From: CAKZSU01 sp044223895 | Lineage (GTDB): Bacteria > Patescibacteriota > Microgenomatia > UBA10105 > UBA927 | Length of the DNA stretch: 64,000 bases | Assembly (NCBI GenBank): GCA_044223895.1 | Contig: JBGALL010000001.1 | Location: 1-64,000, forward strand | Direction of reading: 5' to 3' | In this document: in pieces, positions 43,507 through 51,933 of the stretch | How positions within the stretch are numbered: position 1 is the stretch's first letter | Layout of the letters: each line of letters opens with the position of its first letter | Translations under genes and position numbers: made by a program | The notes under the pieces: model-generated | Database searches by the model: none | Seen by the model: only the letters and a program-made list of their open reading frames with translations | Told to the model about the DNA's origin: nothing

Positions 43507-45090
43507 ATGGAGAAAAAAATCCTCATTGCCCTTTTTATATTCTTTAATTGCGTTCTCCTAACCCCCTTTGTCTATGGCAGTTTACATACTCCTTCAGGAG
43601 CAGTGTTCCTCGGAACTGTCCATTATCCACCTGACTATTTGTATTACCTCTCTCATATAACTCAAGGACGAGAACACTTATTATTTACCACTTTCCTAAC
43701 AACCACAGAACCCATGCCTAATTTATTTATTAGTTTTGTTTACGTTTTTTTAGGGAAAATTGGATATATGCTTCATATTTCGCCGATTTATATGTATCAA
43801 ATCGGTTTGGTTTTGTTTGGAAGTCTCTACATGTATGCCGCATATACAATAATTAAATTTTTCTATCCTACAAAGCTAACCAATCGAATACTAACCTTCT
43901 TGTTATTCATGTTTAGTAACACCCTTCCACGAATAGTTTTCGAAAACGGTCAACGAATATTAGCCCCCTATTTCAGTTGGTACAATTATGGAGAACCATT
44001 TCTTCGTTTCGAAAGTATTCCTCACCATCTCCTCATTTTTGCATCAATATTCATGATGGTGAGTTGTTATTTACACTATCAGCGAGAAAAAGGACTAAAA
44101 CAAAAGATATTGTTAGTGGCTATCGCTGTAATTTCAGCTATTTCACTCGGTATCATGAACCCGGTGCAATGGATGTTGTTAGTAGGAACCTTGGGATTGT
44201 TTTCCCTTGTGAAAGACTTCCGTTCACTATCTCTACAAACAGTAACAAAGTATCTTCCCTTACTTGTCTTTACAATAATTGGAGCGGTCTGCGTTTTTTA
44301 TCTAAAATTTGTTCTGAATCGGGAACCTTTTACCAGCGCTTATATCTGGGAGGCCGCCCAGTCACCAACCTTATATTGGGATCAAATTTTGCAATACTAT
44401 GGCAGTGTTTTCATATTGGCGTTAGTAGGAATGCCTTTTTTTCTTAGATCTAAGAATGAATCACGATTGTTGGTTAGCTGGATTACCCTGGCAGGATTAC
44501 TTCTATTCTTTGTTCCCTTTACGAAAAAACTGCCTGTTTTAACCTTCCGGTATCTATCTCCGTTAAATGTACTACTATATGCTGCCGCTGCAACCCAAGC
44601 TTTAGATACGATTCCAAAACTATTTAAGAAACTAGAACCACTTATAAAAAGTGTTAGTTTTACCATTCTTTTTTTCCTCTTAGTTCCGCTCTTTTTTATT
44701 CATCTTGGATATAAATTAGCAATGCCCACTACGGATATATCTTTTTACGTTCCACAATCGATTTATAGAACGTTTCAGAAGGCTGCTGATTACTCTACCT
44801 TAGATGATATTTTCCTTGTTTACTGGCCATATGAAAAAGTATTTCCAACCATTGCGGGAAGAAAAGAGTTTTTTACGAGTAAGTTTTTAACAGTTGATTT
44901 TGATACCAAAAACCAAAACGCCTACAAATTCTTAGTGAGTCAAATGACCGAAAGTGAAAAAAAAGACTTTTTGAAGAAAAATAAGATAACCTACATTATT
45001 GCTAGTAACCAAGATTCATTATCGGGAAATTCGTTTCTCACGGTATTAGAAAAATCTTCTTTGGTCACAATCTATAAAGTCTCCTTATAA
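43507..45090 (+). CDS. Polytopic membrane protein of the GTVHYPxDYxYYLS family, copy 2
   Basis: 527 residues from the ATG at 43507, chosen for the upstream -10 element; eight more residues are possible. About eleven helices. The early block FLGTVHYPPDYLYYLSHITQG and the C-terminal YKFLVSQMTESEKKDFLKKNKITYII match the copy at 27097 closely. A middle block LRFESIPHHLLIFA also recurs there (NRLDPAANHLIAPA). Function unknown, with GT-C as the leading guess. Lies between a HAD gene and a kinase gene. Confidence 0.7.
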   Translation: MEKKILIALFIFFNCVLLTPFVYGSLHTPSGAVFLGTVHYPPDYLYYLSHITQGREHLLFTTFLTTTEPMPNLFISFVYVFLGKIGYMLHISPIYMYQIGLVLFGSLYMYAAYTIIKFFYPTKLTNRILTFLLFMFSNTLPRIVFENGQRILAPYFSWYNYGEPFLRFESIPHHLLIFASIFMMVSCYLHYQREKGLKQKILLVAIAVISAISLGIMNPVQWMLLVGTLGLFSLVKDFRSLSLQTVTKYLPLLVFTIIGAVCVFYLKFVLNREPFTSAYIWEAAQSPTLYWDQILQYYGSVFILALVGMPFFLRSKNESRLLVSWITLAGLLLFFVPFTKKLPVLTFRYLSPLNVLLYAAAATQALDTIPKLFKKLEPLIKSVSFTILFFLLVPLFFIHLGYKLAMPTTDISFYVPQSIYRTFQKAADYSTLDDIFLVYWPYEKVFPTIAGRKEFFTSKFLTVDFDTKNQNAYKFLVSQMTESEKKDFLKKNKITYIIASNQDSLSGNSFLTVLEKSSLVTIYKVSL

Positions 45091-45100
45091 AGGTTTACCA

Positions 45101-45130
45101 TTGTCTCTTTGTTTATTCTTGTGGTACAAC
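45101..45130 (+). promoter_or_regulatory. Promoter TTGTCT - 18 nt - TACAAC for the kinase gene (leaderless)
   Basis: A -35-like TTGTCT (45101-45106) and -10 TACAAC (45125-45130) have an 18-nt spacer, and the -10 ends 6 nt before the ATG at 45137. This is the most complete promoter seen here. Confidence 0.6.
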
Positions 45131-45136
45131 CATCAT

Positions 45137-45769
45137 ATGGACAAACATATTTTCGTATCGATTATGGGCACCATGGGTTCGGGGAAAACCACTGTAGCCA
45201 AATTACTTGCCAAAGAACTTGACTATCCCTTAATATTAGAAAATTTTGAGGAAAATGCTTTTCTCCCCAAATTCTACCAAGACATGCAACGCTGGGCGTT
45301 TCATTCTCAAACATTCTTCCTTTTGGAAAAAATTCGTCAAATAGAAAAAATTCCCTCCTTATTGGAAAAGCATTCAATTATTCAAGATACCCCTATTATG
45401 CAGGATGTATTTTCCTATGCTCAAGCACAATATGAGTTAGGAAACATGGATAAAGACGAATGGAGACTGTATCTAAAAACCTATGAACTGATGAAAGAAC
45501 ACTTCAAGCAACCGGATGTCATTATTTATTTAGATGCTTCTGTGGATACTATTATGAATCGGATAACTCAACGAGGTCGTGAATTTGAGCAGTCTATCCC
45601 CCGCAGTTATATAGAATTATTAGATCGTTTGAATACTGAATGGCTAAAAAATTCAAAAATTCCTGTGGTTCACATCGACACTAATACTAGAGATATTATC
45701 AAAAAAGAATTAGATAAAGAATTTGTGGTCATAAACCTACGACACGCACTTGCTCAATATACACGCTAA
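45137..45769 (+). CDS. Deoxynucleoside kinase-like P-loop protein
   Basis: 210 residues from the ATG at 45137. Walker A GTMGSGKTT (11-19), then a LENFEENAFLPKFYQD block containing the ENxxxNxFLxxFY pattern of the dGK/dCK/dAK family (Glu catalytic base), IIQDTPIMQDVFSYA, VIIYLDASVDTIMNRITQRGREFEQ (the DRS/LID-type Arg region), and IPRSYIELLDRLNTEW. It would phosphorylate deoxynucleosides for salvage, fitting an organism with few nucleotide synthesis genes. Starts after a good promoter; seven nt separate it from the following GT-C gene. Confidence 0.87.
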   Translation: MDKHIFVSIMGTMGSGKTTVAKLLAKELDYPLILENFEENAFLPKFYQDMQRWAFHSQTFFLLEKIRQIEKIPSLLEKHSIIQDTPIMQDVFSYAQAQYELGNMDKDEWRLYLKTYELMKEHFKQPDVIIYLDASVDTIMNRITQRGREFEQSIPRSYIELLDRLNTEWLKNSKIPVVHIDTNTRDIIKKELDKEFVVINLRHALAQYTR

Positions 45770-45775
45770 ACTTCC

Positions 45776-47335
45776 ATGTACAGGAAATTATTGATTGTGG
45801 GTCTTTTATTACTTACTTTTAGCAGTTTATCGGTGTATGCCATCAAAACCCATCAATATCCACAATGGGATGAACATCATTATCTCACCATAGCGGTAAA
45901 GACCCTTGATGCAGTTCATACCAAAGGGTTGATAGGCTTCGCAGATGTCATTTCCATAAGTACGTACAGACAACCACTCTATCCCCTCCTACTTGCCCTA
46001 TTACTCTCCATCTTAGGAACAGCTCATACCTACGTGATGGCACTAATAGTGAATGCTGGGCTATATACGTTAACTATCTTTGCAACTTATTTAGTAGCCC
46101 GTTATTTTTTTAAACCATGGATAAGTATCCTGGCTGCAGTGATAGCTGCAACCTACGGGAATGGCTTATTCTATGCCCATTTCACCTATGTAGAAACTGC
46201 AGTAACCACTATGATTGTCTGGGGATTATATTGGTTGCTGCGAACTGACGGATTTCGCAGAAGAAAATATTCTCTCATTGCGGGTTTATGGATTGCCTTG
46301 GCAACCCTCACGAGATTTATTGCACCAGTATTTCTCATCGGACCACTACTAGGGTTATTGCTACAACTGTGTATTGAAAGACAAAAGTCTACCAAAGATC
46401 AATGGCAAAACGTCACCATCCTTCTAGGTTTAGCAATAGGTATCCCCCTCATCTTATATTTTATTCCGAATCATCAGTCCTTTTTAGAATACGTACACAA
46501 TAACCAGACACTCGGTCCCGGATGGGTTGCTCAATATCGTGATCCGGCTATGGCAAATACCTTTTCGGTACGATCAATAATGTATTACTTTAATATTATT
46601 CAACAAAAATACCGTACCGCCCTTCGTCGTATTTGTAGGCGGATTTGTAGTGGTAAGCCTCTCAGCTTTTTAAAAAATATTGTAACTAAAAAAGATTTCA
46701 TCAGAGATGTTTTCAAAGATATTTTTATTAGCGGGATTCATCGTCCCCTACTGTTTTTTAACCTTGTAACGATTTGGAAAGAAGATCGATTCTTGGTCTC
46801 TATATATCCAGATATGGCATTACTATCAGTTGTTGCTCTCCAAGCGTTATCTCGCTGGAAAAAAGTTTTTATTACCACGGTAACTATAGTTATAGTCATT
46901 AGTATCATGAATGCTTACGGTGGATTATTTGGTATTGGTCCAATGGGAAAACAAGGACTGGTAGATTATGTAACTCCCACGTGGATTCCCCACCCACGCC
47001 GACTGTATCTCACTCCCCTGGTTTGGCCACCTACAAAGGAATATTCCAATGCGGATATATTTGTAAAGGCTATCCAACAAGATTGGAAAGGATCAGAGAA
47101 AGCCAAGATTGGCCTCACCTTTAATCATGAACCATTTATCAATGCCGTAAACTCAATCCTCACCTATGAAAAGCGCAGTTTGGGAGAATTGAAACTGGAT
47201 CAAACAGCTACCCAGACAGCTTCACTTGATTATCTTGTTAGTCAATCCGAGATTACCCCTGGAAGCGATTTACATGAACTGAATAGACTGATAATTCCCT
47301 ACGACAAATCACCGGTATTTATTTATAAGCACTAG
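45776..47335 (+). CDS. Polytopic GT39-like glycosyltransferase
   Basis: 519 residues. The early loop has YPQWDEHHYLTIAVKTLD (acidic Asp-Glu pair) and later YRQPLYPLLLALLLS, as in PMT/ArnT-type enzymes. Helices dominate residues 1-230, a basic cytoplasmic loop (KYRTALRRICRRICSGK) follows near 280, then RFLVSIYPDMALLSVVAL near 345. The C-terminus ends in a soluble tail. Overlaps the tail of the convergent gene by 4 nt. A transferase from a lipid-linked donor is likely. Confidence 0.78.
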   Translation: MYRKLLIVGLLLLTFSSLSVYAIKTHQYPQWDEHHYLTIAVKTLDAVHTKGLIGFADVISISTYRQPLYPLLLALLLSILGTAHTYVMALIVNAGLYTLTIFATYLVARYFFKPWISILAAVIAATYGNGLFYAHFTYVETAVTTMIVWGLYWLLRTDGFRRRKYSLIAGLWIALATLTRFIAPVFLIGPLLGLLLQLCIERQKSTKDQWQNVTILLGLAIGIPLILYFIPNHQSFLEYVHNNQTLGPGWVAQYRDPAMANTFSVRSIMYYFNIIQQKYRTALRRICRRICSGKPLSFLKNIVTKKDFIRDVFKDIFISGIHRPLLFFNLVTIWKEDRFLVSIYPDMALLSVVALQALSRWKKVFITTVTIVIVISIMNAYGGLFGIGPMGKQGLVDYVTPTWIPHPRRLYLTPLVWPPTKEYSNADIFVKAIQQDWKGSEKAKIGLTFNHEPFINAVNSILTYEKRSLGELKLDQTATQTASLDYLVSQSEITPGSDLHELNRLIIPYDKSPVFIYKH

Positions 47336-49134
47336 AAGTTAACTTTATAGACAATAACCTGTGGATTTCGAAACATTTCAGTGAGAAAGGGATAATAGGG
47401 ACGGAGATCAGGAGCACCATAAGCTAAGCCTTGTTCTTCAGGTCCATACAACACGTATTGAATATTGTTCTCTTTAAATAAGCTTAAAAATTCTTCTGGT
47501 GGTCGTTTTCGTCCAAAGAAATTTGCTACAATAATTACTTTCATTTCCGAATTGACCGTATTGGCGTGACCTACATAGGTAAAATTTCCTGAGTATACAG
47601 GTATAAGATTGCCCGTTGCCTGACCAGAAAATACAGCCACATCCCGAGGAGTATTCACCTGCAACCAAACCATAGCATCAACTAAATCTAATAAGGGATA
47701 CATTACTTCTGCACCTTGGGGAACAAGTGGAATATCAGCCCGTAACTTGTGATCTACGAAATCTTTTTGCCATAGCCATGAAGAAAACATCGTTCCACAC
47801 CCTAGTAAAATAACGATAATGGGAATGATCAATAATGCTTCACCAAAACCACTTCCTCCTTTGACACTATCTTGCTTTGACGCTGTCTTGCTTTGCCATT
47901 TCTTAACATATTGATATCCAGTATAAATCGCATACATACTCATAATTGCTAAGGGAATATGAGGGGCCATTTCTGTCCAACGGGTTGGTGATTGTTGAGG
48001 AATATAATTAAAGAGAAATACAAAGAATAACCACGAAAAAATCCAATAAGAAAATATTGGAAGCTTTTTTTGTAACACTGTTCTCGTGCTTGAAGGTTTG
48101 AGTTGATCGAGACAACTAATAACCACGCCCACTAAACCCAATGGCAAAGTTGCACCCAATGCTAAAAAGTATTCTATGTATGAAAATTTCGTAGGATGCA
48201 GAACGTCAAATTCGACCAACCTTTTCCAAGGATATTGGGCGGAAATCATGGCAAAATAAATAATTGATGGTAAACTTAAAACTCCAAAAATAATTCTTCC
48301 AAACAAATTATTGGTAAAGTATCTAACTGCTATTTTTTTGAGTGAAGCACCACTTCCACTACTAAGATCTTTCCAATTATCTTTTATAAGAGCAAAAATT
48401 TCTCCCAGAGTCCAAAATGCTAACACGCCATAAATAAAAGCTAAAGCAGGAGTAAAAACAATACCTAATAACAATCCAATAACTCCTAAGAAAACCCAAT
48501 TACCAGGCATCTTTTTCGTTATAAATCCCCCACCAAAAACCCACAAAATAAACGCTAACATTGCTTGTCCAAAGAGGATATGAGGTAAAAATGTAGTTCG
48601 TTGCATACTATCGACCACGGTATACCACGGCATATACCCCCCGAATCGAGGCCAGCCATCAACAGTTTCAAACTTAGGCCAGGTAGAAGCCGTCACGATC
48701 AGTAAGAAGGTTATGATTTGCCAGGAAAACCCGGGGAAAACCCATTCCGAAACTCTCCACATGACAAAGAGTAAAACAACAGCAAAAAATACTCTCATCA
48801 CATGATAGGAAAACCATACATAAGGTGTCTGAACGTGTACCCAATCTGAAACTTTTCCTATAAACACATATAAGACTTGAATTAAACTCCCCTCGTGGGG
48901 TTCACTGGTATATTTTTCCTTTGCTAACCATGATCCTTCTTTCCCCTGTCTAATTTTTGAGAGATACAATTCATAATCTGTTGGGAAATTATGAACTAAT
49001 TCAAAATATCGAATCGGTTTTATTTTCCAACGAAGACTCCATTCATAAAAGGTTGGCACCATGGCGAATAATACAAAAAAAAGTATTAAAAATGCAGGTA
49101 GAAATGCACGAATCCAATGGAAGATTTTTGACAT
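47332..49134 (-). CDS. Polytopic membrane protein of the GTVHYPxDYxYYLS family, diverged copy 3
   Basis: 600 residues with about 12 helices. The early block LVHNFPTDYELYLSKIRQGKEGSWL corresponds to the block in the copies at 27097 and 43507, and the tail PEEFLSLFKENNIQYVLYGPEEQG matches their C-terminal xxFLxKNNIxxII segment. The loop KKWQSKTASKQDSVKGGSG near residue 415-430 is made by a tandem 16-bp repeat. It is divergent from the gene at 49227. Function unknown, GT-C most likely. Confidence 0.7.
   Translation of the reverse strand: MSKIFHWIRAFLPAFLILFFVLFAMVPTFYEWSLRWKIKPIRYFELVHNFPTDYELYLSKIRQGKEGSWLAKEKYTSEPHEGSLIQVLYVFIGKVSDWVHVQTPYVWFSYHVMRVFFAVVLLFVMWRVSEWVFPGFSWQIITFLLIVTASTWPKFETVDGWPRFGGYMPWYTVVDSMQRTTFLPHILFGQAMLAFILWVFGGGFITKKMPGNWVFLGVIGLLLGIVFTPALAFIYGVLAFWTLGEIFALIKDNWKDLSSGSGASLKKIAVRYFTNNLFGRIIFGVLSLPSIIYFAMISAQYPWKRLVEFDVLHPTKFSYIEYFLALGATLPLGLVGVVISCLDQLKPSSTRTVLQKKLPIFSYWIFSWLFFVFLFNYIPQQSPTRWTEMAPHIPLAIMSMYAIYTGYQYVKKWQSKTASKQDSVKGGSGFGEALLIIPIIVILLGCGTMFSSWLWQKDFVDHKLRADIPLVPQGAEVMYPLLDLVDAMVWLQVNTPRDVAVFSGQATGNLIPVYSGNFTYVGHANTVNSEMKVIIVANFFGRKRPPEEFLSLFKENNIQYVLYGPEEQGLAYGAPDLRPYYPFLTEMFRNPQVIVYKVNF
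47860..47891. repeat. Tandem 16-bp repeat inside a coding sequence
   Basis: Two 16-bp units differ at two positions (plus strand TTTGACACTATCTTGC then TTTGACGCTGTCTTGC). They encode part of the hydrophilic loop SKTASKQDSVKGG of the membrane protein read from the other strand, so the expansion is tolerated between helices. Confidence 0.7.
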
Positions 49135-49226
49135 AACACAGATTAGTCTACACGAAATCTCTGACTCTAGAAAACTACTAAACTTTCGGGTATAAATAAT
49201 TACACGACAACAATACCTATTCTAGT

Positions 49227-49937
49227 ATGGAAAACGAAGAACAAGAAATGAAATCATTGTTAAAAGTTGGTGGTTTGGTAGCTGTTTGTGTGGTCTTTCT
49301 GCTGATTGTTATCTTCGTCTGGAATTCATGGACCGTGAAACGAAACAGTAAAGTAGTTCTTCATTCCGGAGTTACCTATACAGGTCCGACACCAGAGGGA
49401 CAACAAAATGCTCCGGCTACGACTGCTCCCAATAAATTTACTGTCGATCAGAATACGAAATGGAAAATAGTCAGTGGCATGTTATATCCTTACAGTTTTG
49501 AAGCTCCAGAAAATCTAGAATTAGTGAGATTTAATAATGATCCCTACGATATTTTTGCGATCTCTTGGAATGGTCAAAGACCTGATTCAAACGTATTAAT
49601 TGGAGTCGATAATCTGTCTAATAAAGATAATTTAAAGCAATATATTAATCAGTCTAAACAAACCTATGTAGAAAATTGGTGGAAACAAATTGGTTCATTA
49701 AGTGGCGTTTCCAGTATCACCCCGTTTACCAACAGTAAAGGAATGAAAGGCTATAGAGCAAAATTTCTCTTACAAGGAGGCTCTCCTGCTCCCTATGAAG
49801 ATATCTTCTTTGAAACCTCAAAGAAAAAAGATGTAGTGATCCATATGGCAAATAGTGTATTGGAAGATAAAGTCTTTGAAAGAATTGTAGATACTGTTTC
49901 TTGGGGAACGGCAACAAACTCAGCAACCAAAAAATAA
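49227..49937 (+). CDS. Single-pass extracytoplasmic protein of unknown function
   Basis: 236 residues. A cytoplasmic charged start (MENEEQEMKS) precedes one helix (LVAVCVVFLLIVIFVWNSW, about residues 14-35), then a Pro/Thr-rich linker (PTPEGQQNAPATTAPN) and a globular domain of about 165 residues beginning KWKIVSGMLYPYSFEAPENLELV. The YPYSFEAPENLELVRF and DIFFETSKKKDVVIHM blocks suggest an alpha/beta fold like PsbP or DUF1795-type domains; this is only an impression. No close family is recognised. Surface-anchored lipoprotein-like or substrate-binding roles are both possible. Confidence 0.7.
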   Translation: MENEEQEMKSLLKVGGLVAVCVVFLLIVIFVWNSWTVKRNSKVVLHSGVTYTGPTPEGQQNAPATTAPNKFTVDQNTKWKIVSGMLYPYSFEAPENLELVRFNNDPYDIFAISWNGQRPDSNVLIGVDNLSNKDNLKQYINQSKQTYVENWWKQIGSLSGVSSITPFTNSKGMKGYRAKFLLQGGSPAPYEDIFFETSKKKDVVIHMANSVLEDKVFERIVDTVSWGTATNSATKK

Positions 49938-49948
49938 CGTTTACTTTT

Positions 49949-50034
49949 GTCATGCTGAATTCACATCAGCATCTTTAGCGCTATCAACGCTTCTCTAAGA
50001 CGACAACCTAAGATCCCGACTTACTCGGGATGAC
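49949..50034. repeat. Dispersed REP-like repeats with perfect hairpin ATCCCGA-TCGGGAT
   Basis: The element opens GTCATGCTGA, continues through TTAGCGCT...CGACAACC and ends with a 7-bp stem ATCCCGA (50013-50019), five-base loop, TCGGGAT (50025-50031) then GAC. Related sequences are at 13172 and 39301. No T-run follows, so it is not a standard terminator. Confidence 0.65.
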
Positions 50035-50044
50035 AACTATACGT

Positions 50045-51904
50045 ATGAACAAGAAATACATTCTTATAATAGTATTTTCCCTAGCCTTTCTTCTCCGTTT
50101 ATTTTTCATCCCTAATCCTGGATTTGAAGCTGATGTGGCTTTTTGGAAAGGATGGGGACTAGCAGCAGCTGATAAGGGTGTTGTCTGGGGCATAACCCAT
50201 ACCAATAATAACTACCCTACCCCCTTTGCCTATACCTTAGGAGGCATGGTAGTTCTCTATCGTCTCTTGGGTGGGAATCCCTATGATTTTAATGATTATT
50301 GGAGTAATACCAATCTTAAATTTTTAATTGCTTCCAAGTCGCCAGCAATTATCGCTGATTTTGGTATCGCCCTACTGATTTTATTTATAGGAAAACGATT
50401 TGCTTCTCAATTTATTCCTTCAACAACAGAAAGGAAAAAGGGGTTGGCAAAAATCCTTGATAATGACCATATTTGGGCGGTACTCGCTTGTGTCTATTTG
50501 CTTAACCCTATTTCAATTATGGATGGCGCCTGGTGGGGCCAGGTTGATAGTTTAGGTGTGGTCTATTTTCTTCTGGTTGTTTTGTGTTTGCTCTACAAAC
50601 GGACATTTTTGGCCGGGATTGTATTTATGGTAGCGATGATGACCAAGCTACAGAATATGATTTATGGGCCTGTATTATTTGTATTTATATGGCGAGAATT
50701 TGGCTTTGACGGATTTAAAAAAGCTCTTGCAGGATCAGTCCTTGGATTTTTTGGATTAAACATTGAATTTTTTCTCTCCAAAAATATGAACCTGGTCATA
50801 GGTTCTTTGATAAATAATTATGACTATTTTCCTTGGATGTCTTTAAATGCATTTAACCCCTGGTGGATCGTTTCTGGTGGTCATGGAATGCAAATGTCCG
50901 ATAAATACTTATCGATTGGGGTAATGACTGCCAAGTCCGTAGGGACTATTTTATTTGCAGCCTGTTATTTAATAAGCGTGCTCTCGCTCATCCGCCCCAA
51001 TATCAAAAGGATATTATCTCCTCAGACATCTCAAGATCAAACATCTCCTAAGGGGTTTTTCTTGTTTTTTCTAAGTTTATCTATTGTTAACTTTGGATTT
51101 TTCTTATTTCAAACTCAATCTCATGAACGCTATGCCTTTCCATTCATTGTCTTTAGTTTATTTCTGGTTCCCTTTCTTAAAGGGAGAAAACAACTTATAT
51201 TTTTTATAAGTTACCTAATTTTTTCAGTTATCTATTTCTTGAATTTACATGTCGCCTTTGCATTTAATTATCCAGATAATGTCTTTCAATGGCTTTCATT
51301 TTTAGCCGCTCCCGGACCTTCAATAGCCATCGCTGCTATTCAGACGTTGATGTTTATCTTATTTTTACTATTTTTTATCCCTGAATTATCACTAGGAGTA
51401 TCGGGCGTTGGGGTAGCCTTTTGTGTTGGTTTGATTGTTATGGGCAATCTCAAATATCTGAGAGGTCAACCTATTTTGTTATCAACGATGACCCCAATTA
51501 CCAGCGCTCAAGGGTATGGAACCCGTCAAAAAGATATGCCGGTCGACGGGGGCTTTGGTCCCAAAAGTTGGGCTTGGTTATCTACCCAATATGCTTTTTA
51601 CCGACATGGTATAGGGACTCACGCCAATAGTGAAATAACCTATGATATTGGCCAGCACTTTAAAGAGATTCAAACTGATTATGGCATTGATACGATTGCT
51701 GGAACCCAGGCAAGTGCTATTTTTGAAGTCTGGGGAGACGGGAGAAAATTATTTGAATCCCCAAAAATGGGACGATTTGATATGCCAAAACATGCCAGAG
51801 TTAGCTTGATCGGAGTTCATTATTTAACCCTAAAAACGACTGACGCAGGAGACGGAACCACCGATGATCATACCAATTGGCTGAATACAAAATTAGTTCC
51901 CTAA
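50045..51904 (+). CDS. Polytopic mannosyltransferase-like membrane protein (Gpi18/GT-C-like)
   Basis: 619 residues from the ATG at 50045; the ATG at 50030 sits in the dispersed repeat. About eleven helices. The first loop has NPGFEADVAFWKGWGLAA, the next DGAWWGQVDSLGVVYF, and QSHERYAFPF lies further on; this trio is typical of GPI18/PIG-V-like bacterial GT-C proteins. The C-terminus forms a soluble domain (YDIGQHFKEIQTDYGIDTIAGTQ). Mannosyl transfer is only the family analogy. A second large membrane gene begins 30 nt downstream. Confidence 0.75.
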   Translation: MNKKYILIIVFSLAFLLRLFFIPNPGFEADVAFWKGWGLAAADKGVVWGITHTNNNYPTPFAYTLGGMVVLYRLLGGNPYDFNDYWSNTNLKFLIASKSPAIIADFGIALLILFIGKRFASQFIPSTTERKKGLAKILDNDHIWAVLACVYLLNPISIMDGAWWGQVDSLGVVYFLLVVLCLLYKRTFLAGIVFMVAMMTKLQNMIYGPVLFVFIWREFGFDGFKKALAGSVLGFFGLNIEFFLSKNMNLVIGSLINNYDYFPWMSLNAFNPWWIVSGGHGMQMSDKYLSIGVMTAKSVGTILFAACYLISVLSLIRPNIKRILSPQTSQDQTSPKGFFLFFLSLSIVNFGFFLFQTQSHERYAFPFIVFSLFLVPFLKGRKQLIFFISYLIFSVIYFLNLHVAFAFNYPDNVFQWLSFLAAPGPSIAIAAIQTLMFILFLLFFIPELSLGVSGVGVAFCVGLIVMGNLKYLRGQPILLSTMTPITSAQGYGTRQKDMPVDGGFGPKSWAWLSTQYAFYRHGIGTHANSEITYDIGQHFKEIQTDYGIDTIAGTQASAIFEVWGDGRKLFESPKMGRFDMPKHARVSLIGVHYLTLKTTDAGDGTTDDHTNWLNTKLVP

Positions 51905-51933
51905 GATATGACCAAGCAATTAACCCAAATTCT

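Noticed and set aside
43977..44447. Plus-strand ORF of 156 residues inside the gene at 43507
   Set aside because: It is an out-of-frame shadow of a well-supported membrane protein and has an atypical composition.
50013..50031. Hairpin ATCCCGA/TCGGGAT as a terminator of the 49227 gene
   Set aside because: No T-run follows, and the sequence fits a dispersed repeat family better.
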